Shown here: piece after piece, positions 18,643-26,183 of the stretch
Numbering within the stretch: position 1 is the stretch's first letter
Layout of the letters: each line of letters opens with the position of its first letter
DNA from: Candidatus Sphingomonas phytovorans
GTDB taxonomy: Bacteria > Pseudomonadota > Alphaproteobacteria > Sphingomonadales > Sphingomonadaceae
Direction: 5' to 3'
NCBI GenBank assembly: GCA_029202385.1
Contig: CP119314.1
Span: 3,784,501-3,848,500 of the forward strand
Length of the DNA stretch: 64,000 bases
Position numbers and translations under genes: made by a program
The notes under the pieces: model-generated
The model's input: only the letters and a program-made list of their open reading frames with translations
Told to the model about the DNA's origin: nothing
The model's database searches: none

Positions 18643-18655
18643 TCCCACTCCGCCA
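18643..18655 (+). repeat. imperfect copy of the tRNA-Ser 3' end (att-like)
   Basis: TCCCACTCCGCCA matches TCCCGCTCCGCCA at 16028-16040 in 12 of 13 positions and lies in direct orientation eight bases after the restriction gene stop. This is the arrangement left by site-specific integration at a tRNA 3' end. Confidence 0.55.
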
Positions 18656-18772
18656 CACCGTCCAATGCCGCCGTGTCATACTCAGAAGCCGCATCGGGTA
18701 CGATGCGTATTAGATGAGGCGGCGCGGGGCGTTTGAGAGACAGCGGCGGAATGTGCTTGCCCACATGACCTA

Positions 18773-19593
18773 AGGTTTGTGGGGATTCATCGTGAGTTGA
18801 TGACGGCTGCTGCGAGGTAGATCATGGCCTCGAAGCTGCGATCGGTTTTGCAGGCGCGCATGGCGATGCGCTTGAACTCTTTGAGCTTGCAGAAGAAGCT
18901 TTCGATCAGATGGCGCCATTTGTACATCTCCGCATCGAGCGGGATGGGAATGGCGCGTCGCGGGTGCTGCGAGATAACGATCTTCGCGCCCCGCTCGTTG
19001 AGTTCAGCGATGATGTCGTTGCTGTCGAAGGCTTTGTCGGCAAGCAAGGCGCCAAACTCGACGCCCTTGATCAGCGGGGCGACGCCGACGGTGTCGAAGC
19101 GATGGCCGGGCATTAGTTGGAAGCGCACGAGGTTGCCCAAGGCATCGGTCAGCGCCAGAATCTTGGTCGTCATGCCGCCTTTGGAGCGGCCAATGGCCTG
19201 GCTCGAAGTCCCCCTTTTGCGCCCTGGCCGTGCCGGTGAACCTTGACGATGGTGGCGTCGACCATGGCGTATTCCATGTCGGACTCCTCCGACAAGGCAT
19301 CGAAAATCTTCTTGAAAACATCGGCTTCTCGCCAATCGCGGAACCGTCGAAACGCCGTGCTCCAGTTGCCGAATATGGCCGGAAGGTCACGCCACGGACT
19401 GCCCGTTCGCACAATCCACAACACCGCTTCCATGAACAGCCGGTTATTCCTACCGCTCCGCCCCGGGTCGGTCGGCTTGCCCAGACAGTGCGGCTCCAGC
19501 TTCGCCCATTGGGCATCGGTCAGTACAAAGCGATCCATCCACAGCGTGAATCACATCTCAGCCAAAATGGAAATCCTAAATCCCCACAAGCCT
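18773..19593 (-). mobile_element. IS5-family insertion sequence (IS427-like), 821 bp
   Basis: Terminal inverted repeats of 15 bp with one mismatch: AGGTTTGTGGGGATT at 18773-18787 and the complement of AGGCTTGTGGGGATT at 19579-19593. The element is flanked by TA on both sides (18771-18772, 19594-19595), consistent with a 2-bp target duplication as in the IS427 group. It carries one transposase in two overlapping frames. Intact ends and duplication suggest a fairly recent insertion. Confidence 0.88.
18787..19538 (-). CDS. IS5-family transposase, read through a -1 frameshift
   Basis: The N-terminal part runs from ATG 19538 in one frame (FVLTDAQWAKLEPHCLGKP; catalytic D in MVDATIVK). The C-terminal part continues in the -1 frame to the stop at 18787 (second D in LLADKAFDSND, catalytic E in RHLIESFFCKLKEFKR). 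The frames meet at AAAAGGGGG (minus strand, 19218-19210). Slipping back one base there joins HRHGQGAKGG to a frame reading TSSQAIGRSKGG, as expected for the family. Programmed -1 frameshifting is known in the IS427 group, so the element may be active; a simple mutation cannot be excluded. Confidence 0.85.
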
Positions 19594-19794
19594 TAGCCCA
19601 CTCGATCGAGGAATGGGTCGATGTCGCCCCCCAATACACTTGATCGGTACAGATCGGGCATTCGGAGTCATGTGTCGCTCCCGGACGCCGGTCTTGCATC
19701 AGGTCGAAACGGCGCGAACGCTGCCACTCCCATCCTTGCGAGCCACGAAACCCCGCGCGCGGCCCATGGAATGCTGGCGCTCCGCGCTCAGCGA
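19594..19794. other. remnant region between IS and LysR gene
   Basis: No convincing gene. On the minus strand a frame starting at the ATG near 19699 reads through a CPICTDQVYWG stretch towards the IS and would continue on the far side of it to a stop at 18682 if the IS and one TA were removed. It may be a small gene split by the IS, but this is weak. Confidence 0.3.
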
Positions 19795-20664
19795 TCATTC
19801 CGCCGACACGCGGGTCATACGGTCGCGAAGCCAGGCAATGAGCGCGTCCCGTCGATCATCTTCCTGACCAGTCGGCCAGATCGCGAGATAGTGCGTGCCA
19901 TCGGGCGAGAATCCGTAAGGAGCGTGCAAGCGTCCATCGTTGAGAGCATCCGCGACCATATGGATCGACGCCATGGCCATGCCCTGGCCCGCTTCGGCCG
20001 CCTGGATGGCCAGATAGAAATGCTCATAGGGGATGACTGGTCCGGCAAGGCTTGCGGGGTGCCGCTGCGTCCAGGCGGACCAGGCTGCTGGACGCGTGTC
20101 GCTGCGCAGGCGAGGCAGGGTCGCGATATCCCGGGCGGCAAGCCCCGGATGCATGACCGGGCCCATGCGCTCGTCGGCGAGTATTGTCGTCTCGACGGCG
20201 GCCGGCATGGCGACATCGCTTCGGCGGATCGCGATGTCGACCTGATCGCGTCGGAAATCGATCGGGCCACCGGCGGCCAGCACGCGGATATCAAGGCCCG
20301 TCGCAATCTTCAGATCGGCAAGCGCGGGAATGAGTAGCCGCAGGCACAGGGTCGGTTCGCACGATATCGTCAGGGGGCCGGGCATTTCCCCGCCACCTGG
20401 AAAATCCTGCATGGTTCGGCGCAGGTCGGCGAACACCGCTTCCAGCCGTTCAGCAAGCCAGCGGCCGGATCGCGTGAGGTGGATGCCGCGATTGCGCCGT
20501 TCGAACAGCGGGGTGCCGAGTTCCTGCTCAAGCATCTGGATCTGCTTCGACACGGCGCCATGCGTCACGTGCAATTCGGCCGCCGCCGAAGCCATGCTCG
20601 AATGACGGGCCGCCGCCTCGAAAGCGCGCAGGGAATTCAGCGGAGGAAGGCGGCGATATTGCAT
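19795..20664 (-). CDS. LysR-family transcriptional regulator (GcvA-like)
   Basis: A 289-residue LTTR. The N-terminal winged helix-turn-helix (residues about 8-65) contains SLRAFEAAARHSSMASAAAELHVTHGAVSKQI in two parts around the recognition helix. The effector-binding domain follows (about 90-289). It most resembles the GcvA/AmpR-like subgroup. It is transcribed divergently from a LysE-type exporter, the classical arrangement in which the regulator controls the exporter in response to its substrate. A perfect 13-bp T-N11-A palindrome lies 10 bp upstream of the start, suggesting autoregulation. Confidence 0.92.
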   Translation of the reverse strand: MQYRRLPPLNSLRAFEAAARHSSMASAAAELHVTHGAVSKQIQMLEQELGTPLFERRNRGIHLTRSGRWLAERLEAVFADLRRTMQDFPGGGEMPGPLTISCEPTLCLRLLIPALADLKIATGLDIRVLAAGGPIDFRRDQVDIAIRRSDVAMPAAVETTILADERMGPVMHPGLAARDIATLPRLRSDTRPAAWSAWTQRHPASLAGPVIPYEHFYLAIQAAEAGQGMAMASIHMVADALNDGRLHAPYGFSPDGTHYLAIWPTGQEDDRRDALIAWLRDRMTRVSAE

Positions 20665-20673
20665 GGCAATCCG

Positions 20674-20686
20674 TGAGATTCTCTCA
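20674..20686. promoter_or_regulatory. LysR-type operator candidate
   Basis: TGAGA-TTC-TCTCA is a perfect palindrome that fits the LTTR consensus T-N11-A. It sits in the 104-bp divergent region between the lysR-type gene (start 20664) and the exporter gene (start 20769). Confidence 0.6.
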
Positions 20687-20768
20687 CTGATCTAGCGGAA
20701 GAACATTCGATTTTCAAAGCGCTTCCGGCGGCCGAGATCGCACCGTTCCTCTTGCGAAGGCTACGATC

Positions 20769-21404
20769 ATGGAAGGCTTTTCCCTCATTCTCGGCATTAT
20801 CTGGCTGGCCGTCGTCAGCCCTGGTGCCGATTTCGCCATGGTATCCCGGCTAAGCTGCATCGACGGCCGTCGCGCGGGGTTGCTCGCCGCTCTGGGCATT
20901 GCGATGGGGTGTTGGTTTCACGTCGGCTATGCCATCTTCGGCATCGCCATCGTCGAACGGCTCTTTCCGCAGTTCCTGATCGTGCTCAAGATCGGTGGCG
21001 CTGCTTATCTGATCTATCTGGGTGCCACGATGGCCCTGTCGCACCCTGCGTCGACGCCCGATGCCGAGGTACCATCCCGCCCGGCCGGCTCGCGTTCGCT
21101 GACGATGGGATTGCTGACCAACGGCCTCAACCCAAAGACCGCGGTCTTTGTCGTCAGCCTCTATGCGCAAGCGATCGGGCCGGGCACGCCGCTCGCGGTG
21201 AAGCTCGGTTATGGAGTCGCGATCTCCCTGTCGCATCTGATCTGGTTTGCAGCGGTCGCCATATTTCTCTCGCGGCCGTCAATTCGGGCAAGGGTGATGG
21301 CGCGGCAGCGTCTGGCGAATGCGTGCATCGGTGCCATCCTGATCCTGCTGGGGATCATGCTTGGCCTGAGCGACGTCGTGAGCCCGGCACGCCACGCAAC
21401 GTGA
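20769..21404 (+). CDS. LysE/RhtB-family amino acid exporter
   Basis: A 211-residue inner-membrane protein with about six helices. The N-terminal segment has SPGADFAMV, the LysE/RhtB signature region, followed by IGGAAYLIYLGA and GLLTNGLNPKTAVFVVSL typical of RhtB transporters. These export amino acids or related metabolites by proton exchange; the substrate is unknown. Divergent transcription from a LysR-family regulator with a palindromic operator suggests substrate-induced control. Confidence 0.92.
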   Translation: MEGFSLILGIIWLAVVSPGADFAMVSRLSCIDGRRAGLLAALGIAMGCWFHVGYAIFGIAIVERLFPQFLIVLKIGGAAYLIYLGATMALSHPASTPDAEVPSRPAGSRSLTMGLLTNGLNPKTAVFVVSLYAQAIGPGTPLAVKLGYGVAISLSHLIWFAAVAIFLSRPSIRARVMARQRLANACIGAILILLGIMLGLSDVVSPARHAT

Positions 21405-21410
21405 CGCTTC

Positions 21411-21575
21411 TTATGCCGCTTTCCGCCGCAGGCCGAAGAATATCGCGAAACGCGTCGTCCCGTCGATGCGGGCGAACCATTTGGTCACCGACCTGGTGTG
21501 TCGCAACCGTTCCGCACAATCGGCGATGCGTATGTGACGGCTATCAATCGGATTGGGCCCGACTAGTATTTTCAT
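21411..21575 (-). CDS. possible small protein, 54 aa
   Basis: An ATG-started frame of 54 residues rich in Arg and Ile, with a WFARIDGTTRFAIFFGLRRK stretch near the end. It is convergent with the exporter gene (six bases apart). There is no ribosome binding site and no clear codon bias, so it may be a gene remnant or chance. No function is suggested. Confidence 0.2.
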   Translation of the reverse strand: MKILVGPNPIDSRHIRIADCAERLRHTRSVTKWFARIDGTTRFAIFFGLRRKAA

Positions 21576-21878
21576 GAGCGGGTGCCGTTTCGCGACGCCG
21601 CTTCAAAGCAATGGTCGTCCCACCGAATCTGATTGGTCCATACGCAGCGGCCCGAATCTCAACAAGCCCGGCTTCAGTTTCAAATCCCAGTCGAGTCCTG
21701 CCGCATTTCCTGTTAAATCTTTCTAGATACAATGGTTTCACTACCCCGAACCTGACCTTTTCGTTCGCCTTGACGGCTGCAGGATTGTCGTGTCATCAAT
21801 TCATGCCGCGCGGAGATAGACGACTCCAGAACTGCCGCCGCGGCACATTACCAGCAAAATCAAAAACAGGAGAGGCAC
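21576..21878. other. non-coding, lower-GC region upstream of the xylanase gene
   Basis: No convincing gene. A minus-strand frame of 65 codons (21544-21741) overlaps the small ORF before it and lacks a ribosome binding site. The stretch is visibly more AT-rich than the core genome and probably holds the xylanase promoter. The last bases, AACAGGAGAGGCAC, are that gene's ribosome binding site. Confidence 0.5.
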
Positions 21879-22565
21879 ATGAACTTGAAGCGGCTAGCTA
21901 TGATAGCGGTAACACGCATCCTTCCACCGGTTCTCGCCCTGGCCACCGCCGGCAGCCTGCAGGCGCAGACCATCTGCAACAACCAGACCGGCACCAACAA
22001 CGGCTACTATTATCAGGTCTATCTGAGCTCAGGCTCGGCATGCATGACGCTCGGCACCAACGGCAATTACAGCACCACCTGGAACCTCGGCTCAAGTGGC
22101 AATCTGGTTGCCGGGAAGGGCTGGGCCACCGGGTCGACCAGCCGCGTGATCGGGTACAATGCCGGCGTGTTCAATGGCGGCTCGAACGGCTATCTCGCCT
22201 TGTACGGCTGGTCGACCAACCCGCTGATCGAATATTATGTCGTCGATAACTGGGGAAGCTTTACCCCTCCGGGCAGCGGCGCCACCTTCATGGGCACCGT
22301 CAACAGCGACGGCGGCACCTACAACATCTACCGCACGCAACGCGTCAACGCGCCGTCCATCATCGGCAACGCGACCTTCTATCAATTCTGGAGCGTGCGC
22401 ACGTCGAAGCGCGCGACCGGCACCAACAACGTCATCGCCTTCGTCAACCACGTCAATGCGTGGCGGAGCCATGGCATGAACCTCGGCACGATGAACTATC
22501 AGATCCTCGCCACCGAGGGTTATGGCAGCAACGGCAGTTCCAACGTCACCGTGTGGCAACAGTAA
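21879..22565 (+). CDS. secreted endo-1,4-beta-xylanase, glycoside hydrolase family 11
   Basis: A 228-residue GH11 enzyme with a signal peptide (about residues 1-29, cleaved after LQAQ) and a single catalytic jelly-roll domain, no carbohydrate-binding module. The nucleophile is E118 in [13 protein letters not shown] and the acid/base is E213 in [22 protein letters not shown] and FWSVRTSKR are further family hallmarks. It would cut internal bonds of xylan outside the cell. AGGAG stands just upstream of the ATG. No other xylan genes are near; a solitary enzyme behind an AT-richer leader could be an acquired gene. It ends at a hairpin terminator. Confidence 0.95.
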   Translation: MNLKRLAMIAVTRILPPVLALATAGSLQAQTICNNQTGTNNGYYYQVYLSSGSACMTLGTNGNYSTTWNLGSSGNLVAGKGWATGSTSRVIGYNAGVFNGGSNGYLALYGWSTNPLIEYYVVDNWGSFTPPGSGATFMGTVNSDGGTYNIYRTQRVNAPSIIGNATFYQFWSVRTSKRATGTNNVIAFVNHVNAWRSHGMNLGTMNYQILATEGYGSNGSSNVTVWQQ

Positions 22566-22581
22566 AGCGATCCTTTCCGGG

Positions 22582-22599
22582 GGCCGGGCACGCCCGGCC
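22582..22599. terminator. terminator between xylanase and PepSY genes
   Basis: GGCCGGGC and GCCCGGCC form an eight-bp stem with a minimal loop, 17 bases after the xylanase stop and in front of the convergent PepSY gene end. Confidence 0.6.
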
Positions 22600-22652
22600 T
22601 CCGACCTTTCCGGTCGCTTCGTCCACGCCGGGCAATGCCGGCGATTCATTGC

Positions 22653-23738
22653 CTATACCGAACGCGCTGCTGCGTGACGCGTCACGGGCTTCCGGCGCGG
22701 TCGCCTGAACCAGAAGGTCCACACCGCCAGACTGCCCAGCATGGCGAGCGCGAGCCCGCACACCGTCAGCAACAGGCGATAGGCAAGGCCGCCCACCTTG
22801 GCCGCGTGAAGCGGATAGGCGCCGTTGAAGACCTGGGCGACCCGCGGCATCGCCAGCGCGTCGGTCGCCGCCAGCACATGCCCGTCCGCAGCATCGAACC
22901 ACAGGGTGGAGCGGCCGTTGGGCAGCCATTCGCCCGAACGCTTCATCCGGATCAGGATCGCGTCGCCCGGTTTGCGCGGCAGGGAAAGGATGCGGATCTG
23001 CGCGTCGGGGAAGCGCTGGTGCGCGGCGCTGATCATCCCGCGCCAGTCCGGCGTCGCCGACAAGGGGCCGCTCTTCACTTTGGGCGGCGCCATCGCGGCG
23101 GCCAGCGTTTCGCCCGATCCGAACGGGATCAGCACGAGATTGGCGAAGGGCCTGAACACCATCATCGTCCCGGTCACCGCCGACAGCAGCAGCAGCGGCG
23201 CCATGACGATCCCGAGGTCGCGATGCTGCATCACGATCGCCGGCCTGCTCAACCGCTTCGGCCACGGGCGGAATTTGAAGGTCCGGCGGGTGCGCCACCA
23301 CAGGATCGATCCCGTCACGACGAAGAGGATCGCCGCCAGCCCGGCCACGCCGATGATCGTCTCGCCCACATCACCGCTGAACAGGTGATGGTGCAGGTCG
23401 AAGATCCACAGTTCGGGCCGCTCCCACTGGCTCGACCAGCGCGTGACGATATTGCCTGCCTGGTCGGCATAGGCGCCCGCGCCCTTGGGAAAGCGCAGCT
23501 GGTCAAGGCCGAACCGGTCCCCGGCATATACGATGCCCTGCGCCCCGGGGTTCGCGGCCATCAGCCTCTCGGTCGCCACGCCGATCGCCACCGGATCGCC
23601 GATCCGCGCGTCGCCGGCATGCGGCAGCGTGATCCAGCTTTCCTTGTGGACCAGGATGGCACCGGTCAGGCCCATCACCGCCAGCACCAGCCCGATGATG
23701 CCACCGGTCCAGCGATGGATCAGGTCGAGCCACTTCAT
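22653..23738 (-). CDS. PepSY-associated TM helix protein (iron-regulated membrane protein)
   Basis: A 361-residue inner-membrane protein with about four helices, beginning LIHRWTGGIIGLVLAVMGLTG. The conserved DLHHHLFSGDVGE segment and a second MQHRDLGIV loop contain His residues that may hold haem or metal. Members of this family often sit next to siderophore receptors and are thought to help release iron by reduction. Here the start codon (ATGA) overlaps the stop of the TonB receptor gene, so the two are translated together. The C-terminus is Arg-rich. Confidence 0.88.
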   Translation of the reverse strand: MKWLDLIHRWTGGIIGLVLAVMGLTGAILVHKESWITLPHAGDARIGDPVAIGVATERLMAANPGAQGIVYAGDRFGLDQLRFPKGAGAYADQAGNIVTRWSSQWERPELWIFDLHHHLFSGDVGETIIGVAGLAAILFVVTGSILWWRTRRTFKFRPWPKRLSRPAIVMQHRDLGIVMAPLLLLSAVTGTMMVFRPFANLVLIPFGSGETLAAAMAPPKVKSGPLSATPDWRGMISAAHQRFPDAQIRILSLPRKPGDAILIRMKRSGEWLPNGRSTLWFDAADGHVLAATDALAMPRVAQVFNGAYPLHAAKVGGLAYRLLLTVCGLALAMLGSLAVWTFWFRRPRRKPVTRHAAARSV

Positions 23739-25933
23739 CAGAAGCGCGTGTCCCACCCGAGCGTGAACGAGCGACCGCGCCCAGCGAAATAGCTGAGATT
23801 GTCAGTCGGGAGCCGGGTATCGCTGCTATAGTCGATATATTGCCGGTTGAAGAGGTTCGACACGCTGAGCGTTATGCCGCCGATCCCGGTCTGGTAGCGG
23901 ACATAGGCATCGGTCAGCGTGTAGCCGCCGAAATCATTGTCCGGAACGCGCTTCAGCCCCTGGAAGGTGCGCGACAGATAGAATTGAGTCTGGACGCGCA
24001 TCGACAGCGGTCCCCTGGCATAATTGGCGGCGAGGTTGAGCCGGTCGGGCGAGATGTTGGTCCCGTCCAGATCGGTGTCGACGATACCGTCGGGGATGGG
24101 GCTGGCGTCATAGCGGCCTTCGATATGCGCATAGCCCGCGGACACGCGCAGCCCGTCGACCGGTAGCTGCACGCCCAGATTGATCTCAAGTCCCTGGATC
24201 TCGACCCGCTGCCGCTGGACGTCGAAGATACCGCCGGGACTGGCGATGAGCAGCTGCCCCTTGTCGCTCGACGACCAGAAATAGGTGGCGGAGGCGTCGA
24301 GCGGGCCGCGCTTCACTTCGACGCCGATCTCGCGATTGTTCGAGATGATCGGCTGGATGTCGACATAGTGGTCGATATCCTGGTTCGGCTTGCTCACTGC
24401 CCGGGTGATCCGGCCGATGTCAGGGACGGTGAAGCCCTGGGCATAGCTCACATAGGCGCGGATGCCCTTCAGCGGCTCGACGACCACGCCGCCGTTGATC
24501 AGGAGATCGCTGAAGCGTGGCTTGCCGCCGGATACCGCGACACCGCCATAGGTTGCGACTCTCGAGCCGTCATATGTGGTCGAGGCAAGGGTGTGATAAT
24601 CGTCGACCTTGATCTGCACATTCTCCCAGCGCGCGCCGCCGGCCAGGCGCAGCACGCCGTCGAACAGCTTGAGATTGGCCTGCCCGAACGGCGCGAGGCT
24701 GCGGAAATCGCTTGGCGGCACCCAGACGCGGTTCGTCGCGATCAGCCGCTGCTGGGTCGAATCCGTCAGGAAATCGAACCCGATTGTCGTCGTCAGCGCC
24801 TCGATGCCCGGAATGGCGCGCTCATAGCTGATCTTCCCGCCGATCTTGCGCGACCGGTTCTGCGACTGGTCGAACAGCTTGAAGGTGGGGTCGATCTTCG
24901 GATCCTGGAAGGTCGGGATCGGCGCGATCTCTCCGCCAAAGGTGTCGCGGCTGCGGTTGAAGAAGACCTGGCTGACGAAATTGCCGCCCCAGAGCGACGT
25001 GTCGGTATAGGAAAGCGCGATGCTCTCGGTGCGGCTGGCGGCGGCGATCCCGGGCGGGTCGCCGCGCATCGCGCTGGTCGGCAGGCCGGTGACCCGGTTT
25101 CCCGGGACCGCGATATAGTCGCCATCGCCCTTCAGCTCGAAACGGCTGGCGATCAGGTCGATCCGGCCGGTCTCGCCGACCTTGTAGCCGAGCCGCGCGA
25201 ACAGCGAGAGCGTCCTCGAATCCTGCGATTCGCCCTGGGTCAGGTTCAGGCCGACCCGGCGCCCGTCGCCGTCGTAGAAGACGCCGCGCTTCTCATAAGC
25301 GGCACCCACCGTCGCATCGAACCGCCCGGCCTTGTACTGGACGAGGCCGGCCACCTTGCCGCCGATCCCGTCCTTGCTGAAGCCGTTGTCCGCATTGGCC
25401 TGGAGCAGGGTCCGCCCGCTGAACCCTTCCTCGCGCGGCGCCCCCACCGTCACCTGGTTGACGATGCCGCCGGTACCGCCGACCCCCTGGAGCGCATTGG
25501 AGCCGTAGATCAGCTCGACACGATCGACGAAGAAGCCGTCGATGGTGAAGCCATCGCGGCTGCCGTCGCGCAGCGGCGTCGATTGCGGGATGCCGTTGAT
25601 CGCATAGAGCGGCGACCGACCGCGCAGCGTCTCGCCCGCACCCGACAATTTCTGTCGGGTGGGCGAGAAGGACGGCGTCAGGTTCGCCACCGCGTCGGTG
25701 ATCGATCCCGAGATCGCGATCTGCTGGTCGAGCGTCACCTTGTCGATCAGGTCGATCGTGAGCGGCAGCGCATTGGGCGGCAGGATCGTGCGCGCGGCGG
25801 TGACGGTGATATCGCCTGTCGCATCCGCCCGGTCGTCGGTCGATACGGTGGCGGCCTGCTGCGCTGAAGCCGCAACCGGCACGGCGCAAGCGAGCGCGAC
25901 GAGAGACAGCGAAGAAACGGACCGAAACGACAT
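23738..25933 (-). CDS. TonB-dependent outer-membrane receptor, siderophore-type
   Basis: A 731-residue receptor. A signal peptide (about residues 1-25, ASA before QQAAT) is followed by a plug domain with ITVTAARTILP (TonB-box area) and VELIYGSNALQGVGGTGG. A 22-strand barrel runs to the terminal aromatic residue in GWDTRF. It probably imports a ferric siderophore; the ligand is unknown. The ATG at 25933, preceded by GGGGGGATATC, starts a good signal peptide, better than the in-frame start at 25960. It is co-transcribed with the PepSY protein gene. A Fur-like palindrome at 26004-26018 lies about 70 bp upstream. Confidence 0.92.
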   Translation of the reverse strand: MSFRSVSSLSLVALACAVPVAASAQQAATVSTDDRADATGDITVTAARTILPPNALPLTIDLIDKVTLDQQIAISGSITDAVANLTPSFSPTRQKLSGAGETLRGRSPLYAINGIPQSTPLRDGSRDGFTIDGFFVDRVELIYGSNALQGVGGTGGIVNQVTVGAPREEGFSGRTLLQANADNGFSKDGIGGKVAGLVQYKAGRFDATVGAAYEKRGVFYDGDGRRVGLNLTQGESQDSRTLSLFARLGYKVGETGRIDLIASRFELKGDGDYIAVPGNRVTGLPTSAMRGDPPGIAAASRTESIALSYTDTSLWGGNFVSQVFFNRSRDTFGGEIAPIPTFQDPKIDPTFKLFDQSQNRSRKIGGKISYERAIPGIEALTTTIGFDFLTDSTQQRLIATNRVWVPPSDFRSLAPFGQANLKLFDGVLRLAGGARWENVQIKVDDYHTLASTTYDGSRVATYGGVAVSGGKPRFSDLLINGGVVVEPLKGIRAYVSYAQGFTVPDIGRITRAVSKPNQDIDHYVDIQPIISNNREIGVEVKRGPLDASATYFWSSSDKGQLLIASPGGIFDVQRQRVEIQGLEINLGVQLPVDGLRVSAGYAHIEGRYDASPIPDGIVDTDLDGTNISPDRLNLAANYARGPLSMRVQTQFYLSRTFQGLKRVPDNDFGGYTLTDAYVRYQTGIGGITLSVSNLFNRQYIDYSSDTRLPTDNLSYFAGRGRSFTLGWDTRF

Positions 25934-26003
25934 GATATCCCCCCGCCCGCCGGTCATCATGCCGCGGGCTGTTACCGGGCGGCTAGCAGTCGAGAGATTC
26001 TAA

Positions 26004-26018
26004 TGCAAGTCAATCGCA
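26004..26018. promoter_or_regulatory. Fur-like operator candidate upstream of the TonB receptor
   Basis: TGCAAGT-C-AATCGCA is a 7-1-7 inverted repeat with two mismatched pairs, the spacing of Fur boxes, 71 bp upstream of the receptor start codon. The rest of the 25934-26183 intergenic region holds no gene. Confidence 0.4.
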
Positions 26019-26183
26019 ATAAGCCCTGCCTTCACAGGATGGCAGGGCGCGAGGGCGCGTGCTTTTCATTGCCAACCGCCCAAGCCGCTGGCCGGAGCTT
26101 CTCAGCGTCCTCAGCGCCTCTGCGCGAACCATCATCCCGGGTCGCCGACGGGCCGGTTCTGAAGGTCGCCCTTCCCCAGCCGT

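Larger units (their letters stand above)
16041..18655. other. putative tRNA-Ser-associated restriction-modification island
   Basis: The segment between the tRNA-Ser 3' end and an imperfect copy of that end holds only a cytosine methyltransferase and a putative restriction enzyme. By eye its base composition is clearly less GC-rich than the core genes on both sides, with more A/T-ending codons. This fits horizontal acquisition. No integrase lies inside, so it is either a degraded element or was mobilised in trans. The first 160 bp (16041-16200) contain no gene. Confidence 0.6.

Noticed and set aside
16041..19794. Prophage or integrative conjugative element at the tRNA
   Set aside because: No integrase, excisionase, phage structural or conjugation gene is present; only the R-M pair and one IS.
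22673..22686. Perfect palindrome CGTGACGCGTCACG
   Set aside because: It lies inside the last codons of the PepSY gene with no nearby promoter on either strand; most likely chance in GC-rich code.
24368..25867. Plus-strand open frame of 499 codons
   Set aside because: Antisense of the TonB receptor.
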